DNA from: Cypionkella psychrotolerans
GTDB taxonomy: Bacteria; Pseudomonadota; Alphaproteobacteria; Rhodobacterales; Rhodobacteraceae
NCBI RefSeq assembly: GCF_001294535.1
Contig: NZ_LGIC01000083.1
Coordinates: forward strand, 62,001-126,000
Length of the DNA: 64,000 bases
Reading direction: 5' to 3'
Shown: positions 27,704-36,667 of the stretch, piece by piece
Layout: every line of letters begins with the position of its first letter
Position numbering within the stretch: position 1 is the stretch's first letter
Translations under genes and position numbers: made by a program
Notes under the pieces: generated by a model
The model's database searches: none
What the model was told of the DNA's origin: nothing
Seen by the model: the letters and a program-made list of their open reading frames with translations, nothing else

Positions 27704-27761
27704 CGCCAAACCACTCAACAATCCCCCCCATCGGCGCAGTTTGTCGCCGGAATCGTGGATT

Positions 27762-27781
27762 TCGCCACAAGCTGCCCACAA
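27762..27781 (+). promoter_or_regulatory. Degenerate TTGCCACAA-type pair upstream of paralog 2
   Basis: TCGCCACAA followed by TGCCCACAA has the same 20-bp layout as the pair at 25804-25823. It lies 120 nt upstream of the ATG at 27901. Confidence 0.4.
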
Positions 27782-27900
27782 TCTGAAACACCAAAGCCAT
27801 AGTTTTGCCCAAGCCCACGCGCTTTATGCCGTTTCAAGGTGTGTTTCTATGCTTCGCCGCCCGGTGCCCCGCACCGCAAGCCGCGAGCCGGAGTTGGGGT

Positions 27901-29580
27901 ATGTCCATGTTCAGAGCGAACGTTGGAAATCAGGGTTGTGGCCAAATCAAACCGCGCATTGCGGTGTTGAGACGTTTTTGGGTGGCGCAAGACGGATCGC
28001 TGACCATTCTGGCGCTCACCCTGTTCCTGCTGATGGTGATGATGGGAGGCCTCGCGGTCGACCTGATGCGCTATGAGCAAACCCGCACCACGCTGCAAAA
28101 CACCCTCGACCGCGCCACGCTGGCCTCGGCTTCGCTGACCCAAACGCTGGACCCAAAGAACGTGGTGGCAGATTACTTCACCAAGGCGGGAATGGACAAA
28201 TATCTCAAAGGCGTCACCGTGTCCGAGGGCATGAACTTCCGAAACGTCACCGCCGATGCCGCCGCCGCCACCGACCCCTATTTCCTGCATCTGATCGGTC
28301 AGGACAAGTTGGATGCTCTGGGCCATTCGATGGCCGAGCAACGCGTCACCAATGTCGAGATCATGCTGGTGCTCGACGTGTCGGGCTCGATGGCCTCCAA
28401 CAGCAAGTTGGTCAATCTGAAGACCGCCGCCAATGAATTCGTCGACACCGTGCTGTCCAGCGATGCCGAGCATAAAATCTCGATCGGGCTGGTGCCATTC
28501 AACGGACAGGTCAACATCGGCCCCGACCTGCGCGCGAAATACACTGGCCTCACCGATGATCCGGGCGTGACCAACGTGCAATGCGTGGACATGCCCAGCA
28601 CCGTCTACAATGCCACAGCACTACCGACCAATACAGTGATGTCGATGACCGCCCACGCCGACACCTATTCCACCACCAACCAGACCAATTCTTGGGTGGC
28701 TTACACCGACACCAACTATGCCATCGGATACCATGCCATCAACAACAACGGCAACGTCTGGTGCCCGCCGATTGCTGGCAACATCATCCGCCTACCCGCC
28801 GAGACGATCTCAACCCTTCAAGGGCAGATCAACGGTCTGACGGCGGTTGGGGCGACCTCAATCAATGCTGGGCTGAAATGGGGTCTGGCTTTGATGGACC
28901 CATCCGCCTCCACCATGTACACCCAGCTGATTGCCACAGGCAAAATGGCGGGCGATCTCAGCGGGCGTCCGTTCAGCTTCACCGATCCCGAGGCGATGAA
29001 GGTGATCGTGCTGATGACCGATGGTGAGCATTTCGCCGAAGAACGCGTCAACGGGGCCTACAAAAGCGGGCTGTCCGACATCTACAAAAGCAACAGCGAC
29101 GGTAACTATTCAATCTATCATGCCAGCTTGGCCAGCAACAAATATTGGGTGCCGCATCTGAGCAAGTTCCAAGCTGTTCCGTGGACTAACTCGACCAACA
29201 GTGGCACCTACACCCAACAAACTTGGCCGCAGGTTTGGGGCGCGATGCGCCTCAGCTATGTCGCATGGCAGTTCTACGCCCGCGCCTTGGGCAGCACCAC
29301 AACGGCGCGCAACACCGAATATACCAACCGGATGGGCCTCTTCCGCAGTAAAACCCTAACCACCACGATGGACAGCCAGTTGCAACAGATTTGCGGGCTG
29401 GCGAAAGGTCAGGGCGTGATCGTCTATGGCATCGCGTTTGAAGCGCCAACCAACGGCCAGACCCAGATCCGGAACTGTTCGACCTCGGCAGCGCACTACT
29501 TCAATGCCTCTGGCCTGCAAATCCGCACCGCCTTCCGTGCCATTGCCAGCAACATCAGCCAGTTGAGGTTGACGCAATGA
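27901..29580 (+). CDS. TadG-like protein with von Willebrand A domain (paralog 2)
   Basis: This 559-residue protein starts at the ATG at 27901 (MSMFRANVG), preceded by GGAG. The N-terminal membrane segment reads QDGSLTILALTLFLLMVMM. The vWA domain has the MIDAS motif MLVLDVSGSMASN and VLMTDGEHFAEE. The layout is the same as in paralog 1, including the closing SAAHYF and I-A-S-N-x-x-Q-L-x-L-T-Q motifs. Differences are spread along the protein, so this is an old duplication. The stop overlaps the start of the TadE-like gene (ATGA), which makes a three-gene unit with the next two pseudopilin-like genes. Confidence 0.86.
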   Translation: MSMFRANVGNQGCGQIKPRIAVLRRFWVAQDGSLTILALTLFLLMVMMGGLAVDLMRYEQTRTTLQNTLDRATLASASLTQTLDPKNVVADYFTKAGMDKYLKGVTVSEGMNFRNVTADAAAATDPYFLHLIGQDKLDALGHSMAEQRVTNVEIMLVLDVSGSMASNSKLVNLKTAANEFVDTVLSSDAEHKISIGLVPFNGQVNIGPDLRAKYTGLTDDPGVTNVQCVDMPSTVYNATALPTNTVMSMTAHADTYSTTNQTNSWVAYTDTNYAIGYHAINNNGNVWCPPIAGNIIRLPAETISTLQGQINGLTAVGATSINAGLKWGLALMDPSASTMYTQLIATGKMAGDLSGRPFSFTDPEAMKVIVLMTDGEHFAEERVNGAYKSGLSDIYKSNSDGNYSIYHASLASNKYWVPHLSKFQAVPWTNSTNSGTYTQQTWPQVWGAMRLSYVAWQFYARALGSTTTARNTEYTNRMGLFRSKTLTTTMDSQLQQICGLAKGQGVIVYGIAFEAPTNGQTQIRNCSTSAAHYFNASGLQIRTAFRAIASNISQLRLTQ

Positions 29581-30110
29581 TCCGCTGGTTCAAACGCCTA
29601 AGCCATGCGTTTCGCCGCGAGGACGGCACCGCCGCGTTGGAATTCGTCCTCGCGGTACCGCTCTTGATCACCATCTTCATGGCCTCGTTTGAAAGTGGCC
29701 TGCTGATGATCCGCTCGATCATGCTGGAACAATCCGTCGATATGACGATGCGAGAGCTGCGCTTGGGCCATTACACCCTGCCCGACGCCGCACTGCTGAA
29801 AACCGAGATTTGCAAACGCACGGTGATCTTCAAGGATTGTCAGGCCAACATCACCATCGAGATGACCCGGATCAGCACCACAAGCTGGGCGCTGCCCACC
29901 ACTGGCGTCGCTTGCATCGACCGCTCAGAAGATATCCAGCCTGTCACTGCGCTGCAAATCGGCCAGCAGAATGACATCATGCTGATTCGGGTCTGCGTTG
30001 TGCAGGACGCGCTGTTTCCCACCACCGGTATCGGCCTTGGCCTGCCGAAAGACGGTCACGGCGGCTATGGCGTGATTGCGACTTCGGCCTTTGTGACCGA
30101 ACCGAGTTGA
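29577..30110 (+). CDS. TadE-like pseudopilin protein
   Basis: This 177-residue protein has the TadE signature near the N-terminus, REDGTAALEFVLAVPLL, where a short charged leader precedes a single hydrophobic helix processed by a prepilin peptidase in characterised systems. The glutamate in ALEF matches the conserved residue of the family. The remainder is periplasmic and has cysteines near residues 82, 90, 113 and 142. Translation is coupled to the tadG-like gene by a 4-nt overlap. It is probably part of an envelope assembly built with its neighbours. Confidence 0.85.
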   Translation: MIRWFKRLSHAFRREDGTAALEFVLAVPLLITIFMASFESGLLMIRSIMLEQSVDMTMRELRLGHYTLPDAALLKTEICKRTVIFKDCQANITIEMTRISTTSWALPTTGVACIDRSEDIQPVTALQIGQQNDIMLIRVCVVQDALFPTTGIGLGLPKDGHGGYGVIATSAFVTEPS

Positions 30111-30120
30111 GGGGAACATC

Positions 30121-30681
30121 ATGAAATCGCTCCGCAACATGTTCCGCCGTTTTGGCCGCGACGAAAGCGGCGTGCTGATGGCCGAGGCCATCATCGTGCT
30201 GCCCTTCATGCTCTGGTCCTACCTCGCGCTGTTCGTCTATTGGGATGCTTTCCGCTCGGTCAACACCGCGCAAAAGGCCGCCTACACCATTTCGGATATG
30301 ATCTCGCGTGAGATGGTCACCCTGCCGACCAATTACGTCACCGGGATGCGCGATCTGATGCGCTACCTGATCGACGGCGATCAAACCGTGAAAATCCGCG
30401 TCACCGAGGTGACATGGTCGGCCGTCAACGCGCGGTTTGAGGTCGACTGGTCGCGCTCGCCCGATGGCGCCATGCTGCAACTGACCACCACGACCATCGC
30501 CTATTACGCCTACCGCATCCCCAAAATGGCCGATGGCGACCGCGTGATCATCGTCGAAACCGAGGTCAGCTATCACCCCGCCTTCGACGTCGGCATGAAT
30601 GATGAAGTACTGAAGCAATTCGTAGTGACACGCCCGCGCTTCATCCCCAAGCTGTGCATGACGGGTGTAACCTGCTCCTGA
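30121..30681 (+). CDS. TadE/TadF-like pseudopilin protein
   Basis: This 186-residue protein has an N-terminal FGRDESGVLMAEAIIVLPF segment, the same short leader plus hydrophobic helix with conserved glutamate as TadE-family minor pseudopilins. It lies 10 nt after the previous gene with GAGGGGAAC as ribosome site. The C-terminal domain is periplasmic with a terminal cysteine pair (KLCMTGVTCS). This is the last gene of the tad-like unit. The stop codon lies within a 9-bp stem hairpin. Confidence 0.84.
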   Translation: MKSLRNMFRRFGRDESGVLMAEAIIVLPFMLWSYLALFVYWDAFRSVNTAQKAAYTISDMISREMVTLPTNYVTGMRDLMRYLIDGDQTVKIRVTEVTWSAVNARFEVDWSRSPDGAMLQLTTTTIAYYAYRIPKMADGDRVIIVETEVSYHPAFDVGMNDEVLKQFVVTRPRFIPKLCMTGVTCS

Positions 30682-30692
30682 TCGTTACACCC
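30663..30692 (+). terminator. Hairpin overlapping the end of the tad-like unit
   Basis: GGGTGTAAC (30663-30671) pairs perfectly with GTTACACCC (30684-30692) across the stop codon. No T-run follows, so it may be an mRNA-stabilising hairpin or a weak terminator. Confidence 0.45.
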
Positions 30693-30803
30693 GATCACCC
30701 CTGACATCCTCCGCAAATCCGCACATAAGACCTGTGCGTTCACGCCTTGCTGCAAATACGCACCGGACTTACCTTGGGGACAACGTAATCAAAGGAGCCT
30801 GCC

Positions 30804-31715
30804 ATGTCCCTCCGCCCCGTTCTCAGCCAATCCACAGCCCAGCCGCATATCGAAGGCGCAGGCGTGCATCTGCACCGTGCCTTCGGCTTTGGCGATCCGA
30901 CCCAATTCGACCCCTTCCTGCTGTTCGATGATTTCCGCGGCGAAACCCCGCGTGATTACATGGCGGGCTTTCCGTGGCACCCGCATCGCGGCATTGAAAC
31001 CATCACCTATGTCCTTGCGGGCGCGGTTGAGCATGGCGACAGCCTTGGCAATCGCGGCACCCTCAAAGGCGGCGATGTGCAATGGATGACCGCAGGCTCC
31101 GGCATCCTGCATCAGGAAATGCCGAAAGGTAACGCCAAGGGCCAGATGCATGGCTTCCAACTGTGGGCCAACCTGCCCTCGAGTCTGAAGATGACCCCAC
31201 CGCGCTACCAAGACGTGAAATCCAACGACATCCCGGAAATCATGGATGACGACGGCTCCATCGTGAAGGTGATCGTAGGCTCGTTCTGGGGCAAAACCGG
31301 CCCGGTCGATGGCATCGCCGCCGATCCGCAATACCTTGACGTCTATGTGCCGCCGGAAAGGAAAAAGACTTTCAAGATAGATACCCGCCGTCACGCCTTC
31401 GCCTATATCTTTGAAGGTGCCGGTAAATTCGCCGACAGTTCCAATCCGCGCGGCGTGCTGCTCGAAAAGGAATATAAGGGTGAGGAACTCAACATCCGCG
31501 ATCTCTCCGGCAACCGCACGCTGATCGAGTTTGGCCGCGGCGACGAAATCACCGTGCAAGCTGGCCCAAACGGCATCCGCTTCCTGCTGGTGTCTGGCGC
31601 GCCGATCCAAGAGCCCGTCGCATGGCACGGCCCCATCGTGATGAATACCCAAGCCGAGTTGCAACAAGCCATGACCGAGTTGCGCAACGGCACCTTCATC
31701 AAACCTGCGCATTAA
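30804..31715 (+). CDS. Pirin family protein
   Basis: This 303-residue bicupin of the pirin family has the N-terminal cupin metal motif in GFPWHPHRGIETITYVL (two histidines) with a further histidine and glutamate in GILHQEMP. Characterised bacterial pirins include quercetin 2,3-dioxygenases (YhhW type), but many have no assigned substrate. The length matches the longer two-cupin form, with a C-terminal LVSGAPIQEPVAWHGPIVMN block typical of the family. AAAGGAG precedes the ATG. It is probably a single gene, followed directly by a long inverted repeat. Confidence 0.92.
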   Translation: MSLRPVLSQSTAQPHIEGAGVHLHRAFGFGDPTQFDPFLLFDDFRGETPRDYMAGFPWHPHRGIETITYVLAGAVEHGDSLGNRGTLKGGDVQWMTAGSGILHQEMPKGNAKGQMHGFQLWANLPSSLKMTPPRYQDVKSNDIPEIMDDDGSIVKVIVGSFWGKTGPVDGIAADPQYLDVYVPPERKKTFKIDTRRHAFAYIFEGAGKFADSSNPRGVLLEKEYKGEELNIRDLSGNRTLIEFGRGDEITVQAGPNGIRFLLVSGAPIQEPVAWHGPIVMNTQAELQQAMTELRNGTFIKPAH

Positions 31716-31803
31716 AGCGGTTTGCGTTTTATCTGACGCAAAGGGTATCAGAATTCGCGCAGGTCTTAGCGCGAATTCTGATTCAAGATAAACGCAAACC
31801 GCT
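31716..31803. repeat. Long inverted repeat after the pirin gene
   Basis: Outer arms are AGCGGTTTGCGTTTTATCT and AGATAAACGCAAACCGCT, inner arms ATCAGAATTCGCG and CGCGAATTCTGAT, with a small internal asymmetry and a loop CAGGTCTTAG. The repeat begins on the base after the pirin stop. Its length and sequence suggest a dispersed non-autonomous element or a bidirectional terminator. No second copy was noticed in the window. Confidence 0.8.
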
Positions 31804-31859
31804 CTAGCAGCTCAGCCTGCGCATTGAACCTGAACCAACCGCGCGTTATGCTCCCCGGC

Positions 31860-32081
31860 ATGACGCGCGCCCTCCTCCTGATCCTCGCCCTCTCCGCCTG
31901 TGCCCAATTCCCTGAAGTGGATGCAGGCGCCCGCACCAATCTGCCCACACCCTCCCTGCTCCCCACCGATCAACTGATCGCTGGCACCAATCAGACAGGC
32001 CCCGCCGATCCGCTGGCTGGCCAAGCCGCACTCTTGAAAGCCCGCGCCGCAACCCTGCGCGCCGAAAGCCCCAGCCAATAA
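31860..32081 (+). CDS. Small predicted lipoprotein
   Basis: This 73-residue protein from ATG 31860 begins MTRALLLILALSACAQFPEV, a textbook lipoprotein signal with lipobox LSAC and the cysteine at position 14. The mature part is short and proline-rich (LPTPSLLPTDQL) with no recognised domain. An earlier ATG at 31848 would add four residues. The ribosome site is poor. It lies 77 nt before hom on the same strand. Small lipoproteins with an ACAQFPEVD-like start are likely envelope components of unknown role. Confidence 0.7.
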   Translation: MTRALLLILALSACAQFPEVDAGARTNLPTPSLLPTDQLIAGTNQTGPADPLAGQAALLKARAATLRAESPSQ

Positions 32082-32158
32082 CCTCACAACGCCCGCGTTG
32101 CGCAGCGCCACGCCATCGGCTAACACCCGGCGCAAGCAATCTGAAACGGAGTCCCCTC

Positions 32159-33448
32159 ATGTCTGCCAAACCCCTGCGCATTGGTCTCGCTGGTCTTGGC
32201 ACCGTGGGCATTGGTGTGGTGAAGATCGTGCAAGCGCACGCCGATCTGATCGCCAAACGCACTGGACGCGCCGTGCAGATCACCGCCGTCTCCGCCCGCG
32301 ATAAATCCAAGAACCGCGATGCTGATCTGTCTGGTTATGCATGGGAAACCGATCCCGTGGCGCTGGCCCAACGCGCCGATATCGACGTGTTTGTCGAGGT
32401 GATGGGCGGCCACGAAGGCGCCGCCAAACTGGCAACCGAGGCAGCCATCGCCGCAGGCAAAGATGTGGTCACCGCCAACAAAGCCCTGCTCGCCCACCAC
32501 GGCCAAGCCCTCGCCCTCGCGGCTGAGTCCGCAGGCCGCGTCATCCGCTTTGAAGCCGCCGTCGCAGGTGGTATCCCGGTGATCAAGGCGCTGACCGAAG
32601 GGTTGGCCGCCAACCAGATCAAACGCGTGATGGGCGTGATGAACGGCTCGTGCAACTACATCTTGACCCGGATGCAGAACGAAGGCCTGTCCTACGCCGA
32701 GGTCTTCGACGCCGCCCAACAGCTTGGCTATTTAGAGGCCGACCCAAACCTAGACGTTGGCGGCATCGACGCGGGCCATAAACTCAGCCTCCTCGCCGCT
32801 ATCGCCTTCGGCACCCAAGTCAGCTTCGATGCGGTCGAACTCGAAGGCATCGGCGCGATCTCGATCGACGACATCAAACTCGCCGCCGACATGGGCTACC
32901 GCATCAAACTGTTGGGTGTGGCGCAAATGACCGGGCGAGGCCTCGAGCAACGCATGACCCCCTGCCTCGTGCCCGCCGACAGCCCACTGGGCCAGTTGCA
33001 AGGCGGCACCAACATGGTCGTCCTTGAAGGCGATTCTGTCGGCCAGATCGTGCTGCGCGGCCCCGGTGCAGGCATGGGCCCCACCGCCTCTGCCGTGATG
33101 TCCGACGTGCTCGACATCGCGCGCGGCCTCCGTCTGCCCACCTTCGGCCAGCCTGCCAGCACTTTGGCAAAACCACAGGCCGCGCAATCCGCGACACCCG
33201 CCAGCTACTACCTGCGCATGACCCTGCTCGACAAACCCGGCGCACTGGCGAAAATTGCCACCTGCCTCGGCGACGCCGGCGTCTCCATCGACCAGATGCG
33301 CCAATATGACCACGAAGGCGACAAAGCCACCGTGCTGATCGTCACTCACAAAGCCACCCGCGCCGACATCGACCACGCCACCGGGCGCTTTGCCGCCACG
33401 GGTGTCATGGTCGGCGCCTCCGTCGCGTTGCGCATCGAGGAAGTCTGA
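32159..33448 (+). CDS. hom: Homoserine dehydrogenase
   Basis: This 429-residue NAD(P)-dependent enzyme converts aspartate semialdehyde to homoserine, the branch point to threonine and methionine. The Rossmann motif IGLAGLGTVGIGVVKI is at residues 8-23. The catalytic region has VTANKALLAHHG, GVMNGSCNYIL and GYLEADPNLDVGGIDAGHK. A C-terminal ACT domain (about residues 345-429, with LDKPGALAKIA) implies feedback control, probably by threonine. GGAG precedes the ATG. It is followed by glpX and recJ on the same strand. Confidence 0.97.
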   Translation: MSAKPLRIGLAGLGTVGIGVVKIVQAHADLIAKRTGRAVQITAVSARDKSKNRDADLSGYAWETDPVALAQRADIDVFVEVMGGHEGAAKLATEAAIAAGKDVVTANKALLAHHGQALALAAESAGRVIRFEAAVAGGIPVIKALTEGLAANQIKRVMGVMNGSCNYILTRMQNEGLSYAEVFDAAQQLGYLEADPNLDVGGIDAGHKLSLLAAIAFGTQVSFDAVELEGIGAISIDDIKLAADMGYRIKLLGVAQMTGRGLEQRMTPCLVPADSPLGQLQGGTNMVVLEGDSVGQIVLRGPGAGMGPTASAVMSDVLDIARGLRLPTFGQPASTLAKPQAAQSATPASYYLRMTLLDKPGALAKIATCLGDAGVSIDQMRQYDHEGDKATVLIVTHKATRADIDHATGRFAATGVMVGASVALRIEEV

Positions 33449-33649
33449 CCGCGATTCGCAAAGGCTAGATTAACGCTGGCTTCCTCCGACCCGCGTCAGC
33501 ACGGGGAAAGCACAGCGAGAATACGCCGCAAAACCTTGCAACTCGGCAGATTACCTCAGCGTCCTCAAACTGTTAGCGCCACCATCCTTGCCGCCTACGC
33601 CGCCCCCGGCTAGACGAGGGAAAACCCCATTTTCCCGCAAGGATATCTC

Positions 33650-34615
33650 ATGGCCGACGTCACCGAATTCCAAGACCGCCTGCTTTCCCTCGGCCTCGCC
33701 CGCGTCTCCGAGGCGGCAGCTTTGGCCTCCGCCAAGCTGATCGGGCGCGGCGATGAGAAAGCGGCGGATCAGGCGGCGGTCAACGCCATGCGCGACCAGT
33801 TGAATTTGCTGGATATTGCTGGCGTCGTGGTGATCGGCGAAGGCGAACGCGACGAGGCCCCGATGCTCTATATAGGTGAAGAAGTCGGCACCGGAAACGG
33901 TCCGGCGGTGGACATCGCGCTCGATCCGCTGGAAGGCACCACGCTGACCGCCAAAGATATGCCCAACGCCCTCACCGTGATCGCGATGGCCCCGCGCGGC
34001 ACCCTGCTGCACGCCCCCGATGTCTACATGGAAAAACTCGCCATCGGCCCCGGCTACGCCCCCGACACCGTCACCCTCGACATGCCGCCCGCTGCCCGCG
34101 TCCGCGCCCTCGCCCGCGCCAAGGGTGTGGCCGCGGATGAGATCACCGTCTGCATCTTGGAGCGCCCCCGGCATGAGGCGTTGATCGCCGAAGTCCGCTC
34201 CACCGGGGCCGCCATCCGCCTGATCACCGATGGCGACGTCGCAGGCGTTATCCATTGCGCAGAAAGCGAAATCACCGGGATTGATATGTATATGGGCTCC
34301 GGCGGCGCACCCGAAGGCGTGCTGGCAGCATCGGCGCTGAAATGCATGGGCGGCCAGATCTACGGCAAGCTGCTCTTCCGCAATGACGATGAAAAGGCCC
34401 GCGCCTACAAGGCAGGCATCACCGATCTGAACCGCATTTACACCCGCGATGAGATGGTCACCGCCGACGTGATCTTCGCGGCCACTGGCGTCACCCAAGG
34501 CTCGATCCTGCAAGGCATCAAGATCGAACCGGGATGGGTGACGACCGAGACGATCCTGATGCGCTCGAAAACCGGATCAGTGCGCCGGATGTTGTACAAA
34601 AGCCCAATGAAATAA
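33650..34615 (+). CDS. glpX: Class II fructose-1,6-bisphosphatase
   Basis: This 321-residue GlpX-type phosphatase acts in gluconeogenesis and, where present, the Calvin cycle. The metal and substrate motifs are GEGERDEAPMLYIGEEVG, ALDPLEGTT and DGDVAGVIHCAES. The later SGGAPEGVLAASALKCMGG block matches class II enzymes. The hom-glpX spacing is 201 nt with no clear terminator. hom-glpX-recJ run in the same direction with recJ close behind. Confidence 0.96.
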   Translation: MADVTEFQDRLLSLGLARVSEAAALASAKLIGRGDEKAADQAAVNAMRDQLNLLDIAGVVVIGEGERDEAPMLYIGEEVGTGNGPAVDIALDPLEGTTLTAKDMPNALTVIAMAPRGTLLHAPDVYMEKLAIGPGYAPDTVTLDMPPAARVRALARAKGVAADEITVCILERPRHEALIAEVRSTGAAIRLITDGDVAGVIHCAESEITGIDMYMGSGGAPEGVLAASALKCMGGQIYGKLLFRNDDEKARAYKAGITDLNRIYTRDEMVTADVIFAATGVTQGSILQGIKIEPGWVTTETILMRSKTGSVRRMLYKSPMK

Positions 34616-34704
34616 GGGCACAACCGATTTCCGATACGGAAATCGTGCCGGAATTTCTCAAATTCCGCCTTGCTCCGCGCCGCTCTGTCAGGCACACCCA
34701 AACC

Positions 34705-36447
34705 ATGACAGAGCGCGCCTTTCTCTCGGTTGACCATTCGCTGACCCAGCGCCGCTGGATCGGCCCCGGCGATGAGGCCGAGCGTCTGGCCGAGGCGATG
34801 GCGCAACTCACCCGCCTGCCTCTCGCCCTCTGCGCCACCCTTGTCGCGCGCGGCGTCACGCCGCAAGACGCCCCGGCCTTTCTCGCCCCGCAACTGCGCG
34901 ATCTGCTGCCAGATCCGCTGAAACTGCGCGATATGGCCAAGGCCGCCGCCCGCTTCCTATACGCCCTGAAAACCCGCCAACACATTGCAATCTTTGCCGA
35001 TTATGATGTCGATGGCGGCTCCTCCGCCGCCCTTCTCATCATCTGGCTGCGCGCGATGGGTGCTACAGCCACCCTCTACATCCCCGACCGTATTGACGAA
35101 GGCTACGGCCCCAACGTGCCCGCCATGGCCGAACTGGGTAGCAAACACGACCTGATCCTCTGCATCGATTGTGGCACCCTCAGCTTTGATCCCATCGCCG
35201 CCGCCAAATGTGACGTGGTGGTCTTAGATCACCACCTCGGCGCAGAAACCCTCCCCCCCGCCTTCGCCGTGGTAAACCCCAACCGTCAGGATGAGGACGG
35301 CGACCTCGGCCACCTGTGCGCTGCCTCCGTGGTGTTCCTGATGCTGGTCGAGGCCAACCGCCAACTGCGCGCCGACGGCAGCCAAGGCCCCGATCTGATG
35401 GCGCTGCTTGATCTCGTCGCCCTCGCCACCGTCGCCGATGTCGCCCCGCTGATCGGCGTCAACCGCGCCTTCGTGCGCCAAGGCCTCAAGGTGATGGCCC
35501 GCCGCGAACGTGTAGGCCTGCGCGCCCTCGCCGATATCGCCCGCATGGACCAAGCCCCCACCCCATACGCGCTTGGCTTCCTGCTCGGCCCCCGCGTCAA
35601 CGCGGGCGGCCGCATTGGCCAAGCCGACCTTGGCGCGCGTCTGCTGTCCACAGATAGCCCAACCGAGGCAACCGCCTTGGCCGAAAAACTTGACCTCTTG
35701 AATACCGAGCGCCGCGATATCGAGGCCCGGGTGCGAGAAGAAGCCCTCTCGCAAGCCGAAATGCGCGGCTTGGACGGCCCCTTGGTCTGGGCCGCAGGCG
35801 ACGGCTGGCACCCCGGCGTCGTTGGCATCGTCGCGGCCCGGCTGAAAGAAGCCAGTCATCGCCCCGCCGTGGTGATCGGTTTTGATGGCAACGAAGGCAA
35901 AGGTTCCGCCCGCTCCGTCACCGGCGTCGATCTCGGCGCGGCGATTCATCGTCTGACCACCGAAGGTCTGCTGCTGAAAGGCGGCGGTCACAAAATGGCC
36001 GCAGGTCTGACGGTGGCGCGCGATAAACTCGAAGCCGCGATGGAACGCCTTTCCGAACTGCTCGCCAAACAAGGCGCAGGCGCGGGCGGGCGCGAGGATC
36101 TGCGCATTGACAGCCTGCTGATGCCAACCGCCGCAACCCCGGGATTTGTCGAACAGATTGAGTCCGCAGGCCCGTTCGGAGCCTCCGCCCCAGCCCCGCG
36201 CTTTGCCTTCGCCGACACCAATGTCACCACCCGCCGCATCGGCGAAAAACACCTGAAAATCAGCTTCGGCGACAGCATGGGTGCCCGCCTCGAAGGCATT
36301 GCGTTTGGGGCTTTTGACACCGACCTCGGCCCCGCGTTGGAAAACCCCGGCCACCAACGCTTTCACTTGGCCGGACGGCTAGAGCTGAACACATGGGGCG
36401 GTCGCACAAAGGTGCAATTTCGCCTGGAGGATGCGGCAAAAGCATGA
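34705..36447 (+). CDS. recJ: Single-stranded-DNA-specific exonuclease RecJ
   Basis: This 580-residue 5'-3' exonuclease acts in recombination and mismatch repair. DHH-family motifs are IFADYDVDGGSSAALL, CIDCGT, and VVLDHHLG. The DHHA1 domain motif GGGHKMAAGLTV lies near residue 425, and the C-terminal OB-fold is present. The ATG at 34705 (MTERAFLSVDHSLTQ) gives the family length. An in-frame start at 34534 inside glpX is unconserved. It is the last gene of the hom-glpX-recJ run. A tRNA-Glu gene follows 53 nt later. Confidence 0.96.
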   Translation: MTERAFLSVDHSLTQRRWIGPGDEAERLAEAMAQLTRLPLALCATLVARGVTPQDAPAFLAPQLRDLLPDPLKLRDMAKAAARFLYALKTRQHIAIFADYDVDGGSSAALLIIWLRAMGATATLYIPDRIDEGYGPNVPAMAELGSKHDLILCIDCGTLSFDPIAAAKCDVVVLDHHLGAETLPPAFAVVNPNRQDEDGDLGHLCAASVVFLMLVEANRQLRADGSQGPDLMALLDLVALATVADVAPLIGVNRAFVRQGLKVMARRERVGLRALADIARMDQAPTPYALGFLLGPRVNAGGRIGQADLGARLLSTDSPTEATALAEKLDLLNTERRDIEARVREEALSQAEMRGLDGPLVWAAGDGWHPGVVGIVAARLKEASHRPAVVIGFDGNEGKGSARSVTGVDLGAAIHRLTTEGLLLKGGGHKMAAGLTVARDKLEAAMERLSELLAKQGAGAGGREDLRIDSLLMPTAATPGFVEQIESAGPFGASAPAPRFAFADTNVTTRRIGEKHLKISFGDSMGARLEGIAFGAFDTDLGPALENPGHQRFHLAGRLELNTWGGRTKVQFRLEDAAKA

Positions 36448-36500
36448 TTTTTCCTCTTGCGAAGCGCCAAATCTGCCCTTAAACACCGCCGCACCACAGT

Positions 36501-36575
36501 GGCCCGTTCGTCTATCGGTTAGGACACCAGATTTTCATTCTGGTAAGAGGGGTTCGACTCCCCTACGGGCTGCCA
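36501..36575 (+). tRNA. tRNA-Glu (TTC), copy 1
   Basis: This 75-nt tRNA has encoded CCA. The acceptor GGCCCGT pairs with ACGGGCT, the anticodon stem CCAGA/TCTGG encloses TTTTCAT with anticodon TTC, and the T-arm has GGTTCGACTC. It is identical to the copy at 37529; identity extends to CAGT before and CTTC after the gene. Confidence 0.97.
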
Positions 36576-36667
36576 CTTCTCCCAATACCCTGACATCGCT
36601 GAATAATTTCAGCCCCCTTGCGCCGCGCGACAGCCCGGCTATTCTGCCCACAATCTTTCCTTGTTGG

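Larger units (their letters stand above)
27524..27900. other. Intergenic region upstream of the second tadG-like gene
   Basis: This 377-nt region has no supported gene. It contains the terminator of paralog 1 (27531-27563), three copies of TACGATTG (one inverted), a degenerate copy of the TTGCCACAA pair at 27762, and GGAG about 8 nt before the ATG at 27901. It is therefore probably a separate, regulated promoter region. Confidence 0.5.
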
